Shown here: one piece after another, positions 33,188 to 41,343 of the stretch
Layout: each line of letters begins with the position of its first letter
Numbering within the stretch: the first letter of the stretch is position 1
NCBI RefSeq assembly: GCF_000950575.1
Contig: NZ_CP011005.1
Span: 3,286,001-3,350,000 of the forward strand
Source: Psychromicrobium lacuslunae
GTDB lineage: Bacteria > Actinomycetota > Actinomycetes > Actinomycetales > Micrococcaceae
Reading direction: 5' to 3'
Length of the DNA: 64,000 nt
Made by a program: the position numbers and the translations under genes
Notes under the pieces: generated by a model
The model's database searches: none
Seen by the model: only the letters and a program-made list of their open reading frames with translations
What the model was told of the DNA's origin: nothing

Positions 33188-35703
33188 CGAGAGTTTCCTT
33201 TCGAGGTGCTGTCAGCTGATCGTATCGGCCAGCTTGCTGCCAAATCATTGAGTGCTCGCACCGTGCCGTTGATCTGCGCTGATTTCTCAGGGTTGATGGC
33301 TAGGCAACGGATTCGTCGGGTATCACCCGCGGCGAGATGGAAATAGTTGTCTTCGGGATGGTGGTCCGCTAAATCAAGCGCCACAAAGGTTGCCAGCTTT
33401 TTGGTTCGCACCTCAAGCCACTCTTGATCGATTACTTTCGCTTCCAGGCCCACATCTTCGCGGCTGCGCTGGATTCCGCCCAGCAGCTGGACGGTACGAC
33501 TCAGCTCTCGGCCCTTGGTGTCCAGCAGCACTGCGGTGAGACAGTCGTATTCACGTTCGCCGAATTTCCAGACATAATCCAAGTCCCTGAAGCCGCCCAG
33601 CAGGGGGTCGACCGCCCAGTGTTGAGCGCTGGCGGCTGGCAAGCTGAAGGGGAATTCGCTTCGTCCGACCTCCACTCCAGAGACCGAACTCACGGTGAGT
33701 ACCACAGTGCCCTCAAGGGTCGTTGGTCCATCGTGGAATAGATGCAGATCAAGGCCATTGAGTTGTTCGGGGACAATGGTGAGCGTGGTGCTGCTGCTGG
33801 CGGCTTTGACCGCATACCAGGCTGCCTTCGGCCTGCCCGAGCTGTCCGTGATGCCCCACCCTGCGCCGGGGGTAAAGTCCCGCGCCGAGAGCACAATGGC
33901 GCCCCGGCAAGACGAAGCTGGCCGACGCCATTCGATCAGGCTGCGATAGATCGCCTGATGACTGGCTGCGCGGTGCAGGTCCATTCGACGGGCGGGGGAT
34001 GCCATCGGCTCGGCGCCGAAGAATTGCTCGGCGTAGTGCGCCGTGGTGTCTTCAAAGGTCCACTTCGCCCCGGGGTCGCTGGCAATCCCGCGCTGCCATT
34101 CTCGCGGTAACTCGGCGGCCTCGGTGAGCCCCGGGAACCAGTGTTCCACCGCAGACGGTTCGGGCGGGTTAGCGAAAGCCAGACACTCGGCAGCAAAACG
34201 GACATTCGAAGTACGTGCGTCCGAGAGCGGCAATTTGTAGGCGCCGACACCAAAATAGTGACTCACTCCTTGCCTGATCTCGACCGGACTAGAGCCGCCG
34301 CTCGGGCTTGACGAGAGATGCACCGCGGCGGGCAGTTCCTCCGCGACTAGCTCGGGAATTAGCCGGTCGATCACCGTCATGCCACGCGCCTCGGCGGGTA
34401 ACCCCCAGAGCGTGGGCTGTTGCTCAGTTTCGTTGCCACCGCTTAGCACCGTCAGTGCCGGATGCCCGGCGAGGCGCTGCAACCAGCGCCGACTCTCGGC
34501 CTCGAAATGTTGCAGCCAGGCAGCGTCCTCGGGCGGGTCGAAGGTGGCCAGCATCAAATCGTGCCAGACCATCACTCCTTGTCGGTCACATTCTTGATAA
34601 AAAGCTGGTTGCTCGTAGCTCCCGGTGCCGCTAATTCGGAGCATATTGATCCCGGCACTCGCCATTGACGCGATTGCCGCTCGGTAATCGCTAGCGCTGC
34701 CGTTCAGACTCAAGGGGTCGAGAGGTTGCCAGACTGCGCCGCGGCAGAACACCGCCCTGCCGTTGACGCTCAACTCGAAAGCACCGTCGGCCCCATTGAG
34801 CTGTACGCTCCGGAAGCCGAGGTCAAAGTTTTCGGTGGTTTCGCCATCGGAAATCGAGAGTCTATAGATTTCGGGCGTCCCGTGGGTGTGCGGGAACCAG
34901 CGCTGTGGATTTGGCACCGAGAGTTTAAACACCAGGCCTGCGCTGGCCGGCGCATCGAACAGCTGGCTTGCAACTTCCTGCCCGGCGGAGTCCCGGACTG
35001 AAGCGGTCAGGCTAGTGGCTTGCCGGGTCACGAGCCCGACGCTGACCTCGCCGTCGGCTTGCTCGGCTTGGTTGCTGTCGCCCAGCAAAGTGCTAAGCAC
35101 CTTGCGCACCTGGAACGTCGGGCTGGGCCGCAGACGCAGTGGCGCCCAAGGGCCAACGGTTTTAGCAGTGCCGTGCCAGCGAATGTGACCGAGTAGCTGA
35201 GTCCGGTGCCATCGCAAGGTGTTGTTTGATACCAGAGCGCTCCGCCAACGGCCCCGCGGTTTGCTCGGGACCGGCACCGAGGAAAGTGAGCGGCAGTGGA
35301 TGGCGATCTCATGCTGGCCGGGTGACAGTTCCAGGCTGGCCGATAGCTCGTCGAAAGCGCCGCTGCTGCTGGCAACTGCCTGATCGTCAAGCCACACCGT
35401 GGCGTAACTAGCGATGCCCGCAGACTCGAAGCTTAGCGGCAGGCTTTCGTTTGGCCCTGAAAAACGCCCGAGGAACCACCAATCCCAGGCATCGGTATCC
35501 AAATCTAGCGCTGCTGCTAGACCGAAGGCATCTCGCCAGGCCGCAGCGGCTGTGCCGGGCACCCGGCAAGGCAGCCTGGTGAGCAGGCTGCTATCGGCGG
35601 CAGCCAGCTCTTGGGGACTGCTGACCAGATCAATCGGGGTGCGAATCAGGGTCCAGTGCGCCGCTGAGAGGAGGTCATCTGACGGTTCAGGCATCGAGCG
35701 CAT
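33184..35703 (-). CDS. Glycoside hydrolase family 2 (beta-mannosidase-like)
   Basis: An 839-residue GH2 enzyme with a sugar-binding jelly-roll (about 50-190), an immunoglobulin-like domain, a TIM barrel (about 290-600) and C-terminal beta domains. LSGGNETEQQ carries the Asn-Glu acid/base pair of beta-mannosidases; VRFAAECLAF offers the nucleophile Glu. No signal peptide is visible, so it should act in the cytoplasm. The ATG at 35703 (or 35694) overlaps the DUF1839 gene; the frame opens up to 35760. A cytoplasmic glycosidase inside a polymer-making operon is odd: it may trim intermediates, or it may have lost hydrolysis. Confidence 0.8.
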   Translation of the reverse strand: MRSMPEPSDDLLSAAHWTLIRTPIDLVSSPQELAAADSSLLTRLPCRVPGTAAAAWRDAFGLAAALDLDTDAWDWWFLGRFSGPNESLPLSFESAGIASYATVWLDDQAVASSSGAFDELSASLELSPGQHEIAIHCRSLSSVPVPSKPRGRWRSALVSNNTLRWHRTQLLGHIRWHGTAKTVGPWAPLRLRPSPTFQVRKVLSTLLGDSNQAEQADGEVSVGLVTRQATSLTASVRDSAGQEVASQLFDAPASAGLVFKLSVPNPQRWFPHTHGTPEIYRLSISDGETTENFDLGFRSVQLNGADGAFELSVNGRAVFCRGAVWQPLDPLSLNGSASDYRAAIASMASAGINMLRISGTGSYEQPAFYQECDRQGVMVWHDLMLATFDPPEDAAWLQHFEAESRRWLQRLAGHPALTVLSGGNETEQQPTLWGLPAEARGMTVIDRLIPELVAEELPAAVHLSSSPSGGSSPVEIRQGVSHYFGVGAYKLPLSDARTSNVRFAAECLAFANPPEPSAVEHWFPGLTEAAELPREWQRGIASDPGAKWTFEDTTAHYAEQFFGAEPMASPARRMDLHRAASHQAIYRSLIEWRRPASSCRGAIVLSARDFTPGAGWGITDSSGRPKAAWYAVKAASSSTTLTIVPEQLNGLDLHLFHDGPTTLEGTVVLTVSSVSGVEVGRSEFPFSLPAASAQHWAVDPLLGGFRDLDYVWKFGEREYDCLTAVLLDTKGRELSRTVQLLGGIQRSREDVGLEAKVIDQEWLEVRTKKLATFVALDLADHHPEDNYFHLAAGDTRRIRCLAINPEKSAQINGTVRALNDLAASWPIRSADSTSKGNSR

Positions 35704-36718
35704 CCCATTGCTGGACGAGCCGCATACCGTGCTGCCAGCTTCGTTGCATGGTTGAGCCACTCGCCTGTAAATCGGGGTGCCGTCCGGCGGCGACCCTGGC
35801 TAGTTGGAATTGCAGCTTTTTCGCCGATCCGCTGCACTCGCTGAAAGCGTTAGCCGCTTCCGCCAATAATTGTTGTCCGGCGGCGGACTTTTCGGTCCGC
35901 GCGAACCAGCGGGCGAGTTCGGCAGCGAACATTGCGGTCAGGCCAGCCTGGCGGGTGGTGGCGAAGCTGAACTGGTGAAAATGTTCAAGGCCCAGTTCGG
36001 CAACGGTCTCTTGTTGGCTTTGCACATACTCGACCAGCAAGCCCATCGGATCGGACTGGGTTGAGCGTTCGCGCCGGGCTAAATGAGCCCTGAGCACGGT
36101 TCGCGCCGCCCGCTGGAAATCCGCAGCCTGAAGTTGGCGCAGGCCGTCGAGTCGGATCAGATCCAGGTAGGGGCGTGGTACGAAGCCGGTCTCGGCGGCA
36201 GCGCCGATGGTGTGCTCAAAGTCCTCATTCGCCAGTTGGTACAAGCCGCCATTATGGAAATAAATCAGCTCAGCTGCCCTGAGATCTAGCTTGATCGGCG
36301 TGATCGAGGTCTTACTGTGTTGCTGATGGTAGGAGACTCCCGCGGTGTCCGGTAGGTAGTAGGCGTCGACCTCAACAATTGCCAGGTTCCCGGCTTGTAG
36401 TTGAGTGACTAGATGCTCTCGCAGCGGTTTCCAGGTGTCGTATTCGCCAAAACGGATCCCGTAGAGCAACTCCAGATCCTCGGAGCGCACTTTCAGGAAT
36501 TCCCACTGATCGCCGACGAATTCGGCGCTGAAGGCTGAGGCTAAGGCTGGGATGGGATCGAGGCCTAGTGAATTGAGCACCTCAACCCAAACGTCCAGAT
36601 AACAGTTGGTGTTTGACCAATCTGACTCAGCGCCGTGAACCGGGTGCGGCTGAAAGCTTTCCGGGCGTAGCTCGGAAAGCTGGGCAATAGGATTTTGTGG
36701 TTGGCGCGGGGTGTTCAC
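35687..36718 (-). CDS. DUF1839 family protein
   Basis: A 343-residue protein resembling DUF1839 over most of its length: the WSNTNCYLDVWVEVLNSLGL block (34-53), FVGDQWEFLKV, LLYGIRFGEYDTWKPL, VEVDAYYLPDTAGVSYHQQH with conserved Asp, Tyr and His residues, and IYFHNGGLYQL. The invariant Asn-Cys near residue 38 and the DxxYLPD motif look like an enzyme centre, perhaps a papain-like or transferase fold. The family is known beside amino acid:[carrier protein] ligases. A role moving the aminoacyl group from the carrier to its acceptor is inference. Confidence 0.82.
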   Translation of the reverse strand: MNTPRQPQNPIAQLSELRPESFQPHPVHGAESDWSNTNCYLDVWVEVLNSLGLDPIPALASAFSAEFVGDQWEFLKVRSEDLELLYGIRFGEYDTWKPLREHLVTQLQAGNLAIVEVDAYYLPDTAGVSYHQQHSKTSITPIKLDLRAAELIYFHNGGLYQLANEDFEHTIGAAAETGFVPRPYLDLIRLDGLRQLQAADFQRAARTVLRAHLARRERSTQSDPMGLLVEYVQSQQETVAELGLEHFHQFSFATTRQAGLTAMFAAELARWFARTEKSAAGQQLLAEAANAFSECSGSAKKLQFQLARVAAGRHPDLQASGSTMQRSWQHGMRLVQQWDALDA

Positions 36719-36754
36719 GATGGGGTCAATTCTGCGTCGTAAGGGACAGTTGGC

Positions 36755-37675
36755 TTAGAGGCCGAGAAGGGCGCGGACCGGGACGGGCCAGTCCTTGAGC
36801 TCCAGACCATGCCGGGCGACTAGGGCGAGCATGATTCGTTCCAAACCGAAACCAAAACAGCCACTATGCGCTACCGAGCCGTCGGCGGCGGTGATGGAAA
36901 AATTCGCCCCGAAGTGATCTTGATGCCAGTTCCCGGAGGCAATCGCGGTGGGGTGGCCCGGGAATACTTCGGTGAGTAACTCGTACTTGAGTTTCGCTTC
37001 GCGCTGGCCTGAGGCTAGCAACCGACCGGCGCGACCGAAGAACGGGTCGTTGGCGCTTTCCACCACGATCTCCAAGCCAAGGGCTGAGAGCATCTCTTCA
37101 CCGAGTTCGATCCAGCGATCACGATGCTGCCGGGCCTGTGCTTCGCTGCCGAGCACTACGTACTCGCGCATCCGGAATGCGACCATTCGGAACGGGTCTT
37201 CGGAGGGTTCATTTCGAAAACAGTCGCCGGTGAGTTGGTAACACTCGCCGTCAACGGTGCGACCTTCCAAATGCGCATAGAGCGGGTGGCAGACGGCCGG
37301 GATCAGCGCGAAGGCGCTGGGTTCAAGTTGCTGCTGCCAGCTTTCCCCGGCCTCCGCGGCGGCTAGCAGTGCAGCATGCTCTTTACGCTCCCCGGCAAAG
37401 GTACTGACCAGGCCCATTAGCTGCGGGAAGGAGGCTACGTAATCGGTGCGGCGCAACAACTGCTCACTATTCACCGGCGGAAACCGCAAAGTGTTCAGCG
37501 CCGGATAGTTCTGCTGCTTCGCGATCCGCGAGGCTTGAGCTTGCAGACCTTCCACGACTGCTTCGGCCGGATCGCCGAGGCCGTTGACCCCGTCAGCCAG
37601 GGTGGGGATCAGCCAGCCAGCTTCGATTAGCTCGCGGCCGAAAGAAATCCGTTGTTCTTCAATACTGAGCGTCAT
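36755..37675 (-). CDS. Amino acid:[carrier protein] ligase (class II aaRS homologue)
   Basis: A 306-residue relative of atypical seryl-tRNA synthetase without the tRNA-binding N-terminal arm. Motif 2 is CFRNEPSEDPFRMVAFRMRE (152-171) and motif 3 GFGLERIML (275-283). Cys129, Glu171 and Cys273 match the zinc ligands of the described Bradyrhizobium enzyme. Such enzymes activate glycine or alanine with ATP and load it on the phosphopantetheine of a small carrier protein, not on tRNA. The carrier gene is two genes upstream in the same operon. Its start overlaps the flavoprotein stop by 4 bases. Confidence 0.9.
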   Translation of the reverse strand: MTLSIEEQRISFGRELIEAGWLIPTLADGVNGLGDPAEAVVEGLQAQASRIAKQQNYPALNTLRFPPVNSEQLLRRTDYVASFPQLMGLVSTFAGERKEHAALLAAAEAGESWQQQLEPSAFALIPAVCHPLYAHLEGRTVDGECYQLTGDCFRNEPSEDPFRMVAFRMREYVVLGSEAQARQHRDRWIELGEEMLSALGLEIVVESANDPFFGRAGRLLASGQREAKLKYELLTEVFPGHPTAIASGNWHQDHFGANFSITAADGSVAHSGCFGFGLERIMLALVARHGLELKDWPVPVRALLGL

Positions 37676-38856
37676 CGTTCTCCTCGGGAGACTAACAAGA
37701 GGGTCGAGGTGTGATTGTAGATCCGGTCATTATTGACCATCACTGAGGGGGCGATGCTGTCTCGGTAAAGCCGGGCCAAACTCAGCGGTGAACGGTTGGC
37801 GAAGCCAGCGATACCTACTATCAGCATGGCATCGCCGACGATCTTGCGGACCAGATCCGCGGAAGCCACCTTGAGAGTATTCATTGAAATAGCGAATTGC
37901 AGCGATTCCAGCACCTCAGGGGACTGCCAACCCGCCTGATAGCGCGCAATAGCGGAGCGCACCAGCTCGGCCATCGACTGCAGGCTGACCTCTAGCTCGG
38001 CTAGTCGTAGCGCCGAAGGCGGCGGGTTTTCTGGGTTCTTTCGCGCTGCGCGCTGCACCACGGTGCGGGCATTCTCGCCCGCTTTCGCGGCCATCCCGTA
38101 CCACACTGACGCCCAGAGAGTATGTGCGGCCGGCAGCATGGTCTCGGCGGAAATCTTCTCGAATAAGTCGTCAAGCACACCGGCTTGCTCGGTGATGCCG
38201 GCAAATTCGAAGCCTTCCGAGCAGGTGCCTCGCATTCCAAGGGCGTCCCAGTCGAAGGTCTTGTTCAACTGGTAATCGTCGGCCGGGAGGTAAACCAGAA
38301 CCTGATCGCTGGCTACCGCATCCTCGTTGCGTCGAGCGGTGACCAGAATGGCGTCCGCAAACCGGCCGTAGGAGATCACCGGGCAGGTCTTCTTCAGTTC
38401 AATCTGGCCCTCCGGCAGTGCCCGTACCGCGCATGAGGAGCTTCTGCTGTCGCCGCCAATATTGACCTCGGTGGTGGCCGAGGCCAGCAGCAGTTGTTCC
38501 TTGGCGCAGCGCCGCAGCACCTGCTGTAAGTACTCAGAGCGACCGTGCCGGCTCAGGCAGAGTACTTGGATATAGTGCATTGCCATCACCATGCCGGTAG
38601 AAGAACATACCCGGCCTAATTGCTCAACGATGTGACAAAGCTCGGCAATGTTCAGGCCGAGTCCGCCGAATTCGCTCGGCACCGCGGCGCCGAGCAGCGA
38701 ACCGTTGCGGGCCGCCTCAATAGCTTCCTGCGGAAAACGTGAGTTGTGGTCGACGTCGGCGGCATTCTCTGCTGCAACGGCGACCATGCTGGTAAGAGCT
38801 CTCCGGAAATCGCTACCTTCCCCAGCAACGGAAGCGTTCCCGGAGAGCTCAGTCAA
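37672..38856 (-). CDS. Acyl-CoA-dehydrogenase-like flavoprotein
   Basis: A 394-residue member of the ACAD superfamily. The N-terminal helical part has VPSEFGGLGLNIAELCHIVEQLG, the middle strand FDWDALGMRGTCSEGFEF contacts FAD, and the C-terminal helices end in YRDSIAPSVMVNNDRIYNHT. The usual C-terminal Y-E-G-T catalytic Glu is absent; the segment reads RDSIAP instead. Placed between the carrier protein and the amino acid ligase, it most likely oxidises a carrier-bound aminoacyl or acyl group, as prolyl-carrier dehydrogenases do in pyrrole pathways. An oxygenase-type reaction is also possible. Confidence 0.82.
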   Translation of the reverse strand: MTELSGNASVAGEGSDFRRALTSMVAVAAENAADVDHNSRFPQEAIEAARNGSLLGAAVPSEFGGLGLNIAELCHIVEQLGRVCSSTGMVMAMHYIQVLCLSRHGRSEYLQQVLRRCAKEQLLLASATTEVNIGGDSRSSSCAVRALPEGQIELKKTCPVISYGRFADAILVTARRNEDAVASDQVLVYLPADDYQLNKTFDWDALGMRGTCSEGFEFAGITEQAGVLDDLFEKISAETMLPAAHTLWASVWYGMAAKAGENARTVVQRAARKNPENPPPSALRLAELEVSLQSMAELVRSAIARYQAGWQSPEVLESLQFAISMNTLKVASADLVRKIVGDAMLIVGIAGFANRSPLSLARLYRDSIAPSVMVNNDRIYNHTSTLLLVSRGER

Positions 38857-39100
38857 GGCCGATCTCCGTTAAAGCTTCGGCAATGCTCTGCACCGAGGAG
38901 AAAGTTGCTTTGGTGAGCATTTTCTCGGGGAACTCCAGGTCGAACGTATCTTCCAGGGCCAGCATCACATTGACGCTGGCGTGCGAGGTCATGCCAGCGG
39001 CGTAGAGATCGCTGGTGTCGGTGATCTCCGCAATATCCACCGCCAGCTTGCCGTGGTTGGCGAGAATCTCGCGAATCTTTTCTCCGAGAACGGATTCCAT
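38849..39100 (-). CDS. Acyl/aminoacyl carrier protein
   Basis: An 83-residue acidic four-helix protein. Phosphopantetheine would be attached to Ser39 in YAAGMTSHASV, where fatty-acid ACPs have DSL; GMTS followed by His-Ala is what carrier proteins paired with amino acid:[CP] ligases show. ALEDTFDLEFPEKML is the helix-II/III recognition region. Its end overlaps the flavoprotein gene by 8 bases. It is the scaffold on which the operon's amino acid chemistry should occur. Confidence 0.88.
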   Translation of the reverse strand: MESVLGEKIREILANHGKLAVDIAEITDTSDLYAAGMTSHASVNVMLALEDTFDLEFPEKMLTKATFSSVQSIAEALTEIGLD

Positions 39101-39133
39101 TGTGCTTCCTTAGCTTGCTTACTAGTTTTCGTC

Positions 39134-40195
39134 TTAAAGAGTTTGGTGATCGAGCTCGGGTAACAGCTCGCGCAACGCGGCGCTCCAACAAGCCCAATTA
39201 TGCCCGCCGTCGCAGCCTGGAAGCGCCTTGCCCAGTTCATTTACCAGCTGAACACCCAACTGGCTGGCTCGCTCGCTGAAGGCTTTGCCGCTTTGCTTCA
39301 GCTGCCACTCAAGTTGCTGCGCATCGTTGTAGTCAGTCCCGGGACTGCCCTGCCCGGCATAGAGGGCGATCTTGGTGGCTTTGAGCGCACCCAGTTTAGT
39401 GAGCGGATCGTGCGCCTGCCACTGCGCCTCCGAGGTTGAAGAGCCATCGCCGAAGATCATATTCGGATTACCGGTGAGATGCTTTGATTCGTCCTGAATG
39501 AGTTGACGAAGAGCGGGTAAGCCCAGATCAAGGGCGCCGGAGATGCTGATGGCGAAGGAGAACAACTCAGGGCGTTCCTCGGCGTAGCGAATAGCTCCAT
39601 AGCCTCCGGCTGATGCCCCGGCCACGGTCCGTCCGGAGCGTTCGGCGAGCGTGCTGAGGTGACTGTCGACCCATGGAACGAGCTGATCCAGGTGATAGTG
39701 CTGCCAGTTTTGAGCGAGCTCCGAAGGGGCGCTCCAGTCCGTGTACCAACCTGCAATGCCATCGTCAGGCATCACCACGATCTGCTCTCGATCACCAAGT
39801 ATTGACTCAATATCAGCTTTATTAAACCAGTCCTGATAGGAGCTGTCCGGGCTGGTTCCGGCCAGTAAATAGAGCACCGGGTAATGCCGAGTCGGCTGAT
39901 ATCCGAGGGGGAGGGTGATTCGGATGCCATTGCCCTCTGAGGTTGCACCGTCCGCAACTGCGGCGGTACTCACATGCAGATCGAAACTGTGAGCGCCGAT
40001 CTTAGCGGCGCTCAGCACGGTAATCCCGTTGTGGGCGCTGTTGAAGTCGGCTGCGTTCAGAAAGGGCGCATCCTTGAGTTGCTGATCGAGTGAATTCGCA
40101 TTGACGGCCGTGCAACCAGAAACGGCCAGCGCAAGAAACGTTACGGCGAGCACTGATAGCCAGCTAAGGCGATACCGCATTGGCTGGCGACTCAT
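39134..40195 (-). CDS. Esterase-family lipoprotein (antigen 85 / esterase D-like fold)
   Basis: A 353-residue secreted protein. The signal sequence LSVLAVTFLALAVSGC ends in a lipobox with Cys28. The mature part has an esterase fold with nucleophile elbow GASAGGYGA (about 190), an upstream TLPLGYQPTRHYPVLYLLAG strand and a His in CDGGHNWACW near residue 333. The family includes esterase D and the mycolyltransferases of the antigen 85 group, so either deacylation or acyl transfer outside the membrane is possible. The ATG at 40195 overlaps the glycosyltransferase stop (ATGA); a longer frame to 40393 lies inside that gene. Confidence 0.82.
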   Translation of the reverse strand: MSRQPMRYRLSWLSVLAVTFLALAVSGCTAVNANSLDQQLKDAPFLNAADFNSAHNGITVLSAAKIGAHSFDLHVSTAAVADGATSEGNGIRITLPLGYQPTRHYPVLYLLAGTSPDSSYQDWFNKADIESILGDREQIVVMPDDGIAGWYTDWSAPSELAQNWQHYHLDQLVPWVDSHLSTLAERSGRTVAGASAGGYGAIRYAEERPELFSFAISISGALDLGLPALRQLIQDESKHLTGNPNMIFGDGSSTSEAQWQAHDPLTKLGALKATKIALYAGQGSPGTDYNDAQQLEWQLKQSGKAFSERASQLGVQLVNELGKALPGCDGGHNWACWSAALRELLPELDHQTL

Positions 40196-41343
40196 CGAGA
40201 TCCGCCCGAGTGCGCAACGCTCCTCGCCTCGGTTGAGGTAGGTTCTGCGCTGCCGGTAAGCCCTGATTCGGCCTCGATCGCATAGGCTTCGAGAAGGGCC
40301 TGCCGCTGCGCTGACCGGGTGTTCGAACGTAGCGCATAGCGGGTTTGCGCTACCAGCTCGGCTCGAAATATCGGGTCCCGGAGTTGCTCCCAAAGGCCGG
40401 GCAGCTCGCTGCTTTCGGTAATTTTCGCCGGCAGCCCGAGTCCTTGGAAAGCGGCAATATCGCGCACCACGGTGGCGAGGTGCAGGGCACTCGCTTCAAG
40501 CACGGCTAGCGGGAAGCCTTCCCAGGCTGCTGTGTGCAAGTAGACATCGTTATCGGCAAGACGCTCGAGCGCCTCCGGCCGGGGCAGCCATCCGGTGACC
40601 TGGACGCCAGCCCTATTCAACCGGTCAACCAAAACGGGGTCACCACCACCGACCCAACTGGCAACTACCCGATTGCCGGCTTGCCTGAGCTGCTGGATTG
40701 CGGAGATGAATAACTCTGGATCTTTCTGCGCCCCCAGCCGTCCGGCTCCGGTGACCCGCAGCACCTCGGTGCGCACCGAAACCGAATCCGCTGTTTGCTG
40801 ACGGATCGGCAACTCTGGTGCCAGATTCGGCAGATAGCTACGCTGCGGCGAAAGGAAGCGGCGTGCTCCGAGCGCCGTTTCCCGCGGTGAGCAACCAGCT
40901 AGCACAGTGGTATTGAAGCTCAGCGTCCACTCAATCAGCCGCAATGCGAGCCGCAGTGGCCTCTTAAGATCTAAGCGTTCGAAGGCATAGCAATGCGGGG
41001 TGTGTACTTGACGTAAGCTGGCCGATTTCGCGGCCGCCAGCCGGGCGTAGAACCCGGCGAAGGACGAATGCGAATGAACTACCCCAGGCTTGAGCTCCTT
41101 GATCCTGGAGCGCACTTTCCGAATTCGGTTGAGTTGCCCCTGGGGCAACTCCTGAACGCTGGTAAACAATTCTTTCCACTGCGCACCCAAGGCCGAGGTT
41201 TCCGCGCGACTCACATACAGCAGGTGATGTTCGAGCTCGGGGGTACTGCGTAGATAATCAAAAAGTGCTGAGGCAACCCCACCACCCATCGCCTCGGTAA
41301 TATGCAAAACACGCTTTGTCGGATCGAGCCTAGACCGCACCAT
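40192..41343 (-). CDS. Glycosyltransferase family 4 (GT-B)
   Basis: A 383-residue GT-B enzyme: VLHITEAMGGGVASALFDYL start, VVHSHSSFAGFYARLAAA acceptor-side helix, RVTGAGRLGAQKDPELFI donor domain and AAWEGFPLAVLEASAL with the E-x7-E motif. It is the second gene of the nine-gene operon and overlaps the sugar-phosphate transferase by 14 bases. It probably adds the second sugar of the repeat unit. Confidence 0.87.
   Translation of the reverse strand: MVRSRLDPTKRVLHITEAMGGGVASALFDYLRSTPELEHHLLYVSRAETSALGAQWKELFTSVQELPQGQLNRIRKVRSRIKELKPGVVHSHSSFAGFYARLAAAKSASLRQVHTPHCYAFERLDLKRPLRLALRLIEWTLSFNTTVLAGCSPRETALGARRFLSPQRSYLPNLAPELPIRQQTADSVSVRTEVLRVTGAGRLGAQKDPELFISAIQQLRQAGNRVVASWVGGGDPVLVDRLNRAGVQVTGWLPRPEALERLADNDVYLHTAAWEGFPLAVLEASALHLATVVRDIAAFQGLGLPAKITESSELPGLWEQLRDPIFRAELVAQTRYALRSNTRSAQRQALLEAYAIEAESGLTGSAEPTSTEARSVAHSGGSR

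Noticed and set aside
36755-37675. Ligase gene as a second seryl-tRNA synthetase
   Set aside because: It lacks the tRNA-binding coiled-coil arm and is only 306 residues, and a carrier-protein gene is in the same operon.
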